Shown one piece after another: positions 27,266-34,875 of a stretch of 60,577 nucleotides of DNA; position 1 is the first letter of the stretch; each line of letters begins with the position of its first letter. The DNA is from Planctomycetota bacterium (GTDB lineage: Bacteria > Planctomycetota > JAJSAM01 > JAJVHW01). Position numbers and translations under genes: made by a program. Below the pieces are notes generated by a model. That model saw nothing but the letters and a program-made list of their open reading frames with translations. It was not told where the DNA came from and ran no database searches. The stretch is taken from NCBI GenBank assembly GCA_021776825.1, contig JAJFFG010000119.1, forward strand, positions 1 through 60,577, read 5' to 3'.

Positions 27266-28234
27266 CTACCGCGGCGATCCGGGTTGGACCACCTGCAGGA
27301 GGACCTCCTCCGGGCTCCGGGGGTCCCCCACCGGGTCGAGCACCAGCTCGTCGAAGCGCAGGTCGATCCGCTCGAGGTCGCTCAGCGCCGGGAAGTGACG
27401 CAACGCCTGGAGGAGCAGGGCGGCCTTGTGCTCGAACGGCGGCTCCCCGACGGAGTCGCGGAGGCGTCCCCACGCGACAATGCAGGCGTCCTGACCGCCC
27501 AGGCCGAGCAACTCCCCACTCGGGAGCGGCGACGCGCGCAGCAGGACCTCGGAGCGGGCCGGGTCGAGGCGCCCGCCGTGGTTGGACACGTCGATCTCGT
27601 CGAGCCACGCCATCTCGGCGCGCTCCACCGAGTCCGGATGGGAGTCGAACGCAGCGACCAGGCCGAGGGCGGCCAGCACGTCGTCGTCGAATCGCTCTCC
27701 GGGGGCCGGCGGCGAGCCGCGCTGTCCGCGGATGACGCGCAGCGTGCGCTCCGAGCGAACCGGCCGCGACGGCATCGGCGGCCCGAGCGCCACGCCCTCG
27801 CGGTCCACCTCGACGTATCCCCCCGGTTCGCCGCCGACGAACACCGCCGCCACGGGGTGGCGCAGTTCGACCTCGATGACGAGTCGATCGGGCAATCGGC
27901 GCTGGATGGAGATCACGCGCCGCACGCCCGGAGCCGCTGTCAGAGCGCGACGGACCGCGTCGGCGTCCGTGCGATCGAACAGGCCCATCGTGCGGTCGGC
28001 CAGACCGGTCCCGTCGCGCAGTTCGCGGACATCGCCGAGTCGTGACCACTCGGGCGCCTGCTGGACGTCCCAGGCCGCCAGGTCGACGCGATGGCGCGCA
28101 TGGCGCGCGCGCAACTCGCGTGAGTGCACCGCCGCCGCCACGATGGCGCCGAGCACGGAGCAGACGACGAGTGCCTTCCCCGCGAACACCAGCCGGGTCG
28201 CGACGCCGTCGGAGATCAGGCCGTCGCGAATCAC
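27266..28234 (-). CDS. ftsQ: FtsQ/DivIB-like cell division protein
   Basis: A 322-residue bitopic protein: short cytoplasmic tail, one membrane helix (about 16-36), then a periplasmic part. Residues about 85-130 form a POTRA-like unit (DADAVRRALTAAPGVRRVIS, then RLPDRLVIEVELRHPVAAVF) followed by a beta domain and C-terminal LERIDLRFDELVL, as in FtsQ. Overall similarity to well-known FtsQ proteins is low, but fold pattern and position, last canonical gene after murB, agree. FtsQ bridges early and late divisome parts through FtsL/FtsB. The GTG start at 28234 has an AGGAGGAGGG Shine-Dalgarno 6 nt upstream. No ftsA or ftsZ follows. Confidence 0.8.
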   Translation of the reverse strand: MIRDGLISDGVATRLVFAGKALVVCSVLGAIVAAAVHSRELRARHARHRVDLAAWDVQQAPEWSRLGDVRELRDGTGLADRTMGLFDRTDADAVRRALTAAPGVRRVISIQRRLPDRLVIEVELRHPVAAVFVGGEPGGYVEVDREGVALGPPMPSRPVRSERTLRVIRGQRGSPPAPGERFDDDVLAALGLVAAFDSHPDSVERAEMAWLDEIDVSNHGGRLDPARSEVLLRASPLPSGELLGLGGQDACIVAWGRLRDSVGEPPFEHKAALLLQALRHFPALSDLERIDLRFDELVLDPVGDPRSPEEVLLQVVQPGSPR

Positions 28235-28337
28235 AGCACCCTCCTCCTCTCGACGCGTTGCTCAAGGCACTGCGCCGAGACGAGAAGGGTGCGTGCGCGT
28301 ACGGACGGTCCACGGGACTCACGCAACGCGCGAGGCC

Positions 28338-28421
28338 CCTGCCCGGTTCGAGGAGACTCCTGCCCGGTTCGAGGAGACTCCTGCCGGGTTCGGAAAGACT
28401 CCTGCCCGGTTCGGGGGGATC
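28338..28421. repeat. Four tandem 21-bp repeats upstream of ftsQ
   Basis: Four contiguous copies of a 21-bp unit beginning CCTGCCCGGTTCGAGGAGAC, at 28338-28358, 28359-28379, 28380-28400 and 28401-28421. The first two are identical; the third and fourth diverge in the GAGGAG half. The array lies in the gap between the 92-codon ORF and ftsQ, about 100 nt before the ftsQ start. A period of two helical turns would place any bound protein on one DNA face. Confidence 0.95.
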
Positions 28422-28472
28422 CCCAATGGACGACCCAGCGGGACGCCCCCGACCGGACGGAGGTGGCTCGGA

Positions 28473-28751
28473 CTATCCGCCCAGAAGCGACGGCTTCGCG
28501 TCCTCGACGAACTTGCGGTCCGACGCGGCCGCGCTGTGCGCCTTCTGCGTGCTGCTGATCAGCTTCTCGTAGTCCTCGACGAACAGCTCGAGCGTCGAGA
28601 CCGCCGAGGAGAGCAGATGCCGGCTCATCTCGGTGCTGTCGCCCTTGCTGTGATGCGAGAGCTCGTGCTTCATCAGGCTGATGGTGACCTTGACGGGGTG
28701 CAGCCGGCGGGAAACGAAGTCGCTGAGGCTCATCTTCTCGGGAACGATCAT
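28473..28751 (-). CDS. Small protein of unknown function between murB and ftsQ
   Basis: A 92-residue protein starting MIVPEKMSLSDFVSRRLHPV. The body is helical and polar with many His, Lys and Ser (MKHELSHHSKGDSTEMSRHL, then VSTLELFVEDYEKLISSTQK), with no membrane segment or known motif. ATG 28751 has GGAG 6 nt upstream; longer starts at 28769 and GTG 28889 have no ribosome binding site. It interrupts the dcw operon, with about 215-240 nt of spacer on each side, and is followed by a 21-bp tandem array, unlike the tightly packed genes around it. It may be a later insertion. Confidence 0.6.
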   Translation of the reverse strand: MIVPEKMSLSDFVSRRLHPVKVTISLMKHELSHHSKGDSTEMSRHLLSSAVSTLELFVEDYEKLISSTQKAHSAAASDRKFVEDAKPSLLGG

Positions 28752-28967
28752 GTTGGCTCCGTCGCGCATAGGGAGGCGTAGGCGCCCCGAGCGCAGGTGT
28801 TGTTCGTGGTGGTGTCCGTCGTCCCCGAACCAGGTCGATGCCACGGGCGCGTTCGGGGACGCCGCGCCGCGGTCGGAAGAGACGTTCACGAGCCGGACCG
28901 CGATCGCCCTCCCAGGCGCCGACGAGAGTAGTCGCGAGGAGGGACAGCCGGAGCGGCGCTCGAATCA

Positions 28968-29858
28968 TCACCGGGTGCGTCTCCGCCACACCTCGACCTC
29001 GAGGTCGAGCACCACGCCCGTGCGCTGGACCACCGCCTCGCGCACGTCGTCGATCAGGCTGAGCACATCCGCGGCCCGCGCGCCGCCGCGGTTCACGACG
29101 AAGTTGCCGTGCACCTCGGAGACCGCGGCCGCGCCACGTGCGCTGCCCTTGAGACCGCAAAGATCCACCAGCCGCCCCGCGCTGTCACCGGTGGGGTTCT
29201 TGAACACGCAACCGGCGCTCGGTCGGTCCAGCGGCTGCGTGGCGGACTTGCGATCGTGGATGCGCTCGACATCCGCGCGATACGCCGCCGCGTCCACCGC
29301 CGGCAGTTCGAACCGCACCTCGACCACGACGCAGCGATCGAGTCCGCTCGTGCGGTAGCCGAACCCGCACTCGGCGGAGGAGATGTCACGCAGCTCGCCG
29401 CGTTCGTCGATCAGCGTGACGCCGACGATCCGCTCGGCGACGAAGCCCCACGCACCGCCAGCGTTCATGCGCGCCACGCCGCCGACCGTCGCCGGGTAGC
29501 CCACGAGGCACTCGAGGCCGCCGAGCCCCGCGGAACGCGTGCCCGCCAGCAGCGCGGAGGTCGGCAGTCCCGCCCCCGCCGCGACGCGGCCGCCGCGATC
29601 GATGCGGAGATGTCGCAGTCGCCCCAGCTGGAGCACGACGCCGTCGACACCGTCGTCGTCGACCACGAGGTTCGAACCACGACCGAGCACGCGCCACGGG
29701 ACGTCGTCGGCGAGCGCACGCAAGACCGCGGCCTGGGCGTCCTCGACCGTCTCCGGGCGCACGAGGAGGTCCGGCGGACCACCGACGCCCAGGGTCGTGA
29801 GGCCGCTAAGGCGTGATGACTTGAGTGTCGAAGGCCCGCAACCGGCTCGCGAGATCAC
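28968..29858 (-). CDS. murB: UDP-N-acetylenolpyruvoylglucosamine reductase MurB
   Basis: A 296-residue flavoenzyme that reduces enolpyruvyl-UDP-GlcNAc to UDP-MurNAc with NADPH. FAD-binding motifs include RVLGRGSNLVVDD and VGYPATVGGVARMNAGGAWG; the substrate region has GYRTSGL, and the C-terminal part has AGCVFKNPTGDSAGRLVD and SEVHGNFVVNRG. The position that is usually the catalytic Ser (GSxFKNP) is Cys here, while the late Glu (SEVHG) is kept. The GTG start at 29858 overlaps murC by 53 nt but has GGGGGAGG 6 nt upstream, so the overlap looks genuine. Confidence 0.95.
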   Translation of the reverse strand: MISRAGCGPSTLKSSRLSGLTTLGVGGPPDLLVRPETVEDAQAAVLRALADDVPWRVLGRGSNLVVDDDGVDGVVLQLGRLRHLRIDRGGRVAAGAGLPTSALLAGTRSAGLGGLECLVGYPATVGGVARMNAGGAWGFVAERIVGVTLIDERGELRDISSAECGFGYRTSGLDRCVVVEVRFELPAVDAAAYRADVERIHDRKSATQPLDRPSAGCVFKNPTGDSAGRLVDLCGLKGSARGAAAVSEVHGNFVVNRGGARAADVLSLIDDVREAVVQRTGVVLDLEVEVWRRRTR

Positions 29859-31227
29859 GCGACACCTCCCCCACGCTTCCGGCGCCCATCGTCACGACAA
29901 GATCGCCGACTCGTATCTCTGCCAGGATCTCGGTAGCCACATCGTCGAGACGCGCGACGTACGTGACGTCGACGCCGCGGTTCGCCGCCGTGCGCACGAG
30001 ATCCAGCGCGTGCACGGAGCCCCGCGACTCCTCGGAATCGCGCGCGTGGTAGATGTCGGCCACGAACACGCGATGTGCGCATTCGAGCGACGCCGCGAAC
30101 TCGCGCAGCAGCCGCCGCGTGCGACTCGCCTGGTGCGGCTGGAAGACCGCCAGGATGCGCCGGCCGTGGTACTCGTCGCGAAGCGTCGAGAGCACCGCGG
30201 CGACCTCCTGCGGATGGTGCGCGAAGTCGTCCAGCACGAGAACGCCGTGGCCCTCGTAGCGGGTCTGCATGCGACGGTCGACGCCGCGGTACTCCAGCAG
30301 CGCCGGCCGCACCACGTCGTCATAGTCGAGGCCCAGGCGCCGCGCCACCGCGATCACGCCGAGCGAGTTGCAGAGGTTGTGGAGACCCGACATGCGGAGC
30401 TCGAACACGCCCTCGTAGCGCCCCTTGTACCGGACGGAGAAGTACGTCACGCCGTCGGAGCGGCTCCAGTCGGACGCGACCCAGTCGGCGTTGCCGCGCA
30501 ACCCGAACGTCTCGACGGAACACACGACGCGCGGGTGATCGAACACGCGCTCGTGCTCGTTCAGCGTCGCGAGGTAGCCGTCCTCGGGGATGAGAGCGGC
30601 GAAGTCCTGGAAGGCGCCCTCGATCTCTTCGATGTCCCGGTAGTAGTCGAAGTGGTCGCCGTCGATGTTCGTCACGATCGCCGATGTCGGCGAGAGGCTC
30701 AGGAAGGAGCGGTCGAACTCGCAGGCCTCGGCCACGAAGTAGCGACCGGCGCCCGCGCGGAAGTTTCCGCCGAGTGGCGCGGCATCACCGCCGAGCACCA
30801 TGGTCGGATCGAGCCCACCTCGCACGAGCACCGTGGCGAGCAGCCCGGTCGTCGTGGTCTTGCCATGCGTTCCCGAGACGGCCACGCCATGCTCGGTCGA
30901 CATCAATTCGCCCAACGCCTGCGCGTACTTCACCACGCGTACGCCGCGAGCGAGCGCCGCCGCGACCTCGGCATTGCGCGTGTCGATGGCCGCCGAGACG
31001 ACCAGGACGTCGGCGTCCTCGGGGAGGTTCTCGGCCCGGTGCCCGACGTGCACCTCGGCGCCCAGGTAGCGGAGACGACGCAGCCGCTCGCTCTCGCGCG
31101 CATCGGAGCCGCTCACGCGATGCCCCCGGGCGATCAGCGCCTGCGCCACTGCCGAGACTCCGATCCCCCCGAGCCCCACCAGATGCACCGTGCGGCGCTC
31201 GTCGAACAGCCTCGTCTTGGCGATCAC
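29806..31227 (-). CDS. murC: UDP-N-acetylmuramate-L-alanine ligase MurC
   Basis: A 473-residue Mur ligase adding L-Ala to UDP-MurNAc. The N-terminal Rossmann domain begins VHLVGLGGIGVSAVAQALIA, the ATP site is GTHGKTTTT (about 119-127), and VTNIDGDHFDYY and DDFAHHPQEV mark the central and C-terminal domains. I prefer GTG 31227 because it overlaps the murG stop as GTGA, matching the other junctions in this operon, and has GAGGAGAG about 9 nt upstream. GTG 31251 would add eight residues. Confidence 0.95.
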   Translation of the reverse strand: MIAKTRLFDERRTVHLVGLGGIGVSAVAQALIARGHRVSGSDARESERLRRLRYLGAEVHVGHRAENLPEDADVLVVSAAIDTRNAEVAAALARGVRVVKYAQALGELMSTEHGVAVSGTHGKTTTTGLLATVLVRGGLDPTMVLGGDAAPLGGNFRAGAGRYFVAEACEFDRSFLSLSPTSAIVTNIDGDHFDYYRDIEEIEGAFQDFAALIPEDGYLATLNEHERVFDHPRVVCSVETFGLRGNADWVASDWSRSDGVTYFSVRYKGRYEGVFELRMSGLHNLCNSLGVIAVARRLGLDYDDVVRPALLEYRGVDRRMQTRYEGHGVLVLDDFAHHPQEVAAVLSTLRDEYHGRRILAVFQPHQASRTRRLLREFAASLECAHRVFVADIYHARDSEESRGSVHALDLVRTAANRGVDVTYVARLDDVATEILAEIRVGDLVVTMGAGSVGEVSRDLASRLRAFDTQVITP

Positions 31228-32498
31228 GTCGTCACGCTCTCCTCGTCCCACGACCTACCAGCCGCGAGGGTCCCACGAGCGACGGACACACCGGCCTGGG
31301 ACGGAGCAAGTTGGGACGCGTCGGCCGGGAGGCTGGAGAGCGCGAGCCCAGAGAGCGCGAGAACGTGACGTGCAACAGCGTCGGCGGCATCTGGGCGCCC
31401 GAGGCGCGCTGCGCACGACGCACGGCGTTGCCGGGCATCCCGATGCGCGAGCAGCGGAAGCAGTTCGGCGAGCAGAGTGTCGGGCGTGCAGTCGCTCTCC
31501 GAGACCAGTGCCGCTCCACCCCGCTCGAACAGCGTCCGCGCGTTGGCGTGCTGGTGGTCGTCGGCGTGATGCGGATAGGGCACGAAGACCGCGGCACGGC
31601 CGAGAGCCGTGATCTCGGCGACCGTCGTCCCGCCGGCGCGGCTCAGCAGCACGTCGGCGGTTCCGTACACCGCAGCCATGTCCGTGAAGAACGGGCGGAC
31701 GCACGCGGTGACGCCGTGGCGCTCGTAGAGATCGCGCATCTCGGTGGCGACCTCCTCGGAGCCCGTGGCGTGGATCACCTGGAACGCCGTCCCGATCGAG
31801 CGGATGCCCGGGTCGAGGACAGGCGGGCGCCACCCGGACAGCGCCGTCGCCAAGAGGGGCAGTGTCGCCTCGAAGCGACGCGTGAGTCCCTGGGCCCCGA
31901 GGCTGCCGCCCAGGACGCCGAGGACCGGAAGTCCGCGCCGCAGGCCGAGTTCCTCGTGAGCCGGACGGCTGTCGAGCACGGACGCCCGAACGGGGTTCCC
32001 GGTGACCTCCACTCGACCGTGAACGCCGGCCTGCGGCAGTCCCGGATACGAGGCGGCTGTCAGCGCGGCGAGCCGCGAGAGCACGCGGGTCGCGCGGCCC
32101 GGAAGGGCGTTCTGCTCGAGGAGCAGGACGGGAATCCGAGACAGCCACGCGACGACGACGGGGGCGACGCTGCCGTAGCCCCCCAAGCCCACGACCACGT
32201 CCGGTCGGACCGCGCGCAGCGCCCGCCGCGAGCGCACGAGGGCGGCGGCAAGATCGAGTCCGAAGCGAGGAGCATCCAGCGCACGCCGGGGGAGCCGAGG
32301 CGAGTCCACGGTCACGACATCGAGGCCGCTGGCCGCGAGATGCGCGGTTCCGGCGTCGCGCGCCGTCGACGCGAGAACGCACCGCGCGCCGGGCGAGAGA
32401 CGCTGCAGCGACTCGGCGACCGCCACACCCGGGAACAGGTGCCCACCGGTGCCGCCGCCGGCCAGGAGAACCGTGGGACGACCAACCCTGCCGATCAC
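31224..32498 (-). CDS. murG: Lipid II-forming GlcNAc transferase MurG
   Basis: A 424-residue GT28 enzyme that transfers GlcNAc to lipid I on the cytoplasmic face. Motifs: GGGTGGHLFPGVAVAESL, VVGLGGYGSVAPV, LLEQNALPGRATRVLSR, GGSLGAQGLT, and the UDP-GlcNAc site SRAGGTTVAEI followed by PYPHHADDHQHANA. Typical MurG is about 355-370 residues; the excess is a C-terminal tail of some 45-50 Ala/Ser/Leu-rich residues after AVARHVLALSG. Start GTG 32498 forms a GTGA overlap with ftsW. The tail is compositionally simple and might be a lineage-specific extension. Confidence 0.95.
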   Translation of the reverse strand: MIGRVGRPTVLLAGGGTGGHLFPGVAVAESLQRLSPGARCVLASTARDAGTAHLAASGLDVVTVDSPRLPRRALDAPRFGLDLAAALVRSRRALRAVRPDVVVGLGGYGSVAPVVVAWLSRIPVLLLEQNALPGRATRVLSRLAALTAASYPGLPQAGVHGRVEVTGNPVRASVLDSRPAHEELGLRRGLPVLGVLGGSLGAQGLTRRFEATLPLLATALSGWRPPVLDPGIRSIGTAFQVIHATGSEEVATEMRDLYERHGVTACVRPFFTDMAAVYGTADVLLSRAGGTTVAEITALGRAAVFVPYPHHADDHQHANARTLFERGGAALVSESDCTPDTLLAELLPLLAHRDARQRRASCAARLGRPDAADAVARHVLALSGLALSSLPADASQLAPSQAGVSVARGTLAAGRSWDEESVTT

Positions 32499-33727
32499 GA
32501 GACCACCGCCTGCGTTCCGAGTCCGCGCGCCGAGAGCGGGGCGCGTGCGTCGGCGGCGGCTCGCGCATCGACGCGTCGCGCGACGGCGTAGACGAGTCCA
32601 ACGGCCGTGCAGAGCACGACCAGAGACGAACCGCCCAGGCTGATGAACGGCAGCGCGATGCCCTTCGTCGGCACGCTGGCGGTGACGACGGCCACGTTCC
32701 CTGCGGCCTGCAGTCCGACCCAGAACACCAGTCCGAACGTGAGCAGGAACCCGAAGCGATCGCGACGGGCCGCGCCGAGCGCGATCCGCAGACCACACGC
32801 GACGATCAGACCGAACAGGACGACCACCGCTGCGGTGCCGATGAAGCCGAGTTCCTCGCCGACCACGGGAAGGATGAAGTCGGTGCGCGCCTCGGGCAGG
32901 AAGAAGAGCTTCTGTCGGCCGGCACCCAGCCCGCGCCCGGTAAGGCCGCCGGAGCCGAGGGCGATCAGACCCTGATGGACCTGATACGCCGCGCGCGTGT
33001 CGAGGGCCCCTCCACCCACCGCCTGGAAGCGGGTGACGAAGGTGTCCCAGCGCTCGACCACCTGCCAGGCGAGGACCGGTGTCGACATCGCGGCGAGCAG
33101 CGCGAGGCGCGAGAGCGGAACTCCACCGACGAGCAGCATCGCCACACCGACCGCGCCGACGAACAGCGCCGTCCCGAAGTCGGGCTCGACCAGGATCAGG
33201 AACGCGGTGATCGCGATCGGCACGATCGCCGGAAGCGTGCCGGTGCGCCAGTCGTCCAGATGACGTGCGCGGCGCGTGAGGTGCCGGGCGAGCCACGCGA
33301 TGAGGGCGAGCTTCGCCAGCTCACTCGGCTGGAACGAGAACGGTCCCGCGCGCAACCAGCGGCGCGCGCCATTGACCTCGTGCCCGACGAAGGGCAGGAC
33401 GACGACCGCCAGCAGCACGATCGAGATGATGAGAGCCGGCTTCGCCAGCGCCTCGATCCGCGCCAGGTCGACGCGCATCGCGAGCACGAGCGCCGTGACG
33501 CCGATGAGCGCCCAGACGGTCTGGCGTCGCAGATAGACCGAACCATCGCCGAGCAGCTCGGACGCGCCGGTGATCGACGCGCTGTAGACCATCACGAGTC
33601 CGAGGCCCATCAACAGGAGCGCCGCCACGACCAGGAACCGTGCAGACGGCTCCAACGGACCAAGGGGCCGCTCCCACACGCCGGAGCGCGTGGCGGGGCG
33701 CAGAGCCGCAACGGCCGCGCGGACCAT
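32495..33727 (-). CDS. ftsW: SEDS peptidoglycan glycosyltransferase FtsW
   Basis: A 410-residue SEDS polymerase with about ten membrane helices. Signatures: GLVMVYSASI in the first helix, GPFSFQPSELAKLALI, the putative catalytic Asp in LPEARTDFILPVVGEELGF, and SVPTKGIALPFISLGGSSLV near the C-terminus. It polymerises lipid II at the septum together with the class B penicillin-binding protein encoded upstream. Start ATG 33727 lies 13 nt after mraY and its stop overlaps murG. RodA is a sister family, but the location inside the dcw cluster favours FtsW. Confidence 0.95.
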   Translation of the reverse strand: MVRAAVAALRPATRSGVWERPLGPLEPSARFLVVAALLLMGLGLVMVYSASITGASELLGDGSVYLRRQTVWALIGVTALVLAMRVDLARIEALAKPALIISIVLLAVVVLPFVGHEVNGARRWLRAGPFSFQPSELAKLALIAWLARHLTRRARHLDDWRTGTLPAIVPIAITAFLILVEPDFGTALFVGAVGVAMLLVGGVPLSRLALLAAMSTPVLAWQVVERWDTFVTRFQAVGGGALDTRAAYQVHQGLIALGSGGLTGRGLGAGRQKLFFLPEARTDFILPVVGEELGFIGTAAVVVLFGLIVACGLRIALGAARRDRFGFLLTFGLVFWVGLQAAGNVAVVTASVPTKGIALPFISLGGSSLVVLCTAVGLVYAVARRVDARAAADARAPLSARGLGTQAVVS

Positions 33728-33740
33728 CAGATGACCCCCA

Positions 33741-34868
33741 TCAGATCACCCTCTGCACAGCGAGCGAGAGCACGCCGCAGACGGCAGAGCCGATCCAGAA
33801 GCTCATGACGACTCGCGACTCGGGCCAGCCCTTGAACTGCAGGTGGTGGTGATACGGAGCGATGAGGAAGACGCGCTTCCCGCCCCGCGTGCGGAACGAG
33901 ACGACCTGGATGATCACGCTCACGGCTTCCCAGACGAACGCCGCGCCGGCGATCGCGAGCAGGATCTCCTGGCGCAGTCCGACGGCCGCGACGGCCAGCG
34001 CTCCGCCGAGGGCCATGCTGCCCGTGTTGCCCATGAAGACGCGGGCGGGGTGGCAGTTCCACCAGAGGAACCCACCGGTTCCCCCGGCCAGCGCGCACAG
34101 GAACACGGCGAGCTCGCCGCCCTCGGGGATGAACATCTGGTCGAGATGCGGCGCGATCCCCGCATGCCCGACGAGATAGGCCGTGAGTGCGAGGACGAGC
34201 GTCACGATCACGCTGCAGCCCGCCGCGAGTCCGTCCATGCCATCGGTCAGGTTGACGGCGTTGCTCGTCGCCACCAGCACGAAGATGCCGAGCGCGATGA
34301 CCAGCGGACCCAGCGTGAACGTCAGGTCCGGGAGGCCGGGAATCGAGATCTCGTCCCAACCGGGGATGCCGCGCATCGTGCACCAGATCCACGTCATGGC
34401 CACGGCGCCGATCAGGACCTGTCCCCAGATCTTCGGCCAGGCGTCCATGCCGTGGCGTCGCTTGCCGGGGCGCTTCGGATCGGGAGGACCGATGAGCTTG
34501 ATTCGGTCGTCGATCCCGCCGAGGACAGCCATCGCGGTCATCGCCCAGAGCGCGGCCAGCACCAGATGCTGGTCGAGGCGGGCGAACAGCAGCGTCGCCG
34601 TCGCCGTCGAGAGCACCAGGATCATCCCGCCCATCGTGGGCGTGTTGCCCTTGCCGGCCGCGACCTGCCGGCGAGTCAGCTCGTCGCTGTCGCTCGCGAT
34701 GCGCTCTCGCCATCGCAGTTGCCCGAGTCGCTCGATGATCCCCGGCCCGACGATGAGGCCAATCAGGAACGCGGTCAGGGCTGCGCAGAGGGCGCGGAAG
34801 TGAATGGACTCGAACGCGCGGAAGCTGCCGATGTGTCGAGCAAGGGGTACGAGCAGGTGATAGACCAC
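33741..34868 (-). CDS. mraY: Phospho-N-acetylmuramoyl-pentapeptide transferase MraY
   Basis: A 375-residue, ten-helix enzyme that makes lipid I from UDP-MurNAc-pentapeptide and undecaprenyl phosphate. Conserved sites: GKGNTPTMGGM, the Asp pair in LGGIDDRIKL, NAVNLTDGMDGLA, FMGNTGSMALGG, and the triple-His APYHHHLQFKGWPE loop near the C-terminus. It lies 7 nt after murF and 13 nt before ftsW. Length and motif order are typical. Confidence 0.97.
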   Translation of the reverse strand: MVYHLLVPLARHIGSFRAFESIHFRALCAALTAFLIGLIVGPGIIERLGQLRWRERIASDSDELTRRQVAAGKGNTPTMGGMILVLSTATATLLFARLDQHLVLAALWAMTAMAVLGGIDDRIKLIGPPDPKRPGKRRHGMDAWPKIWGQVLIGAVAMTWIWCTMRGIPGWDEISIPGLPDLTFTLGPLVIALGIFVLVATSNAVNLTDGMDGLAAGCSVIVTLVLALTAYLVGHAGIAPHLDQMFIPEGGELAVFLCALAGGTGGFLWWNCHPARVFMGNTGSMALGGALAVAAVGLRQEILLAIAGAAFVWEAVSVIIQVVSFRTRGGKRVFLIAPYHHHLQFKGWPESRVVMSFWIGSAVCGVLSLAVQRVI

Positions 34869-34875
34869 GGCGCTC

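Noticed and set aside
28338..28421. 21-bp repeats as a CRISPR array
   Set aside because: The units are contiguous with no spacers, and no cas genes are nearby.
28231..29160. Minus-strand frame containing a TGQESPR heptapeptide repeat
   Set aside because: The heptapeptide is only the 21-bp DNA repeat read in frame; the frame overlaps murB and the 92-codon gene and has no other support.
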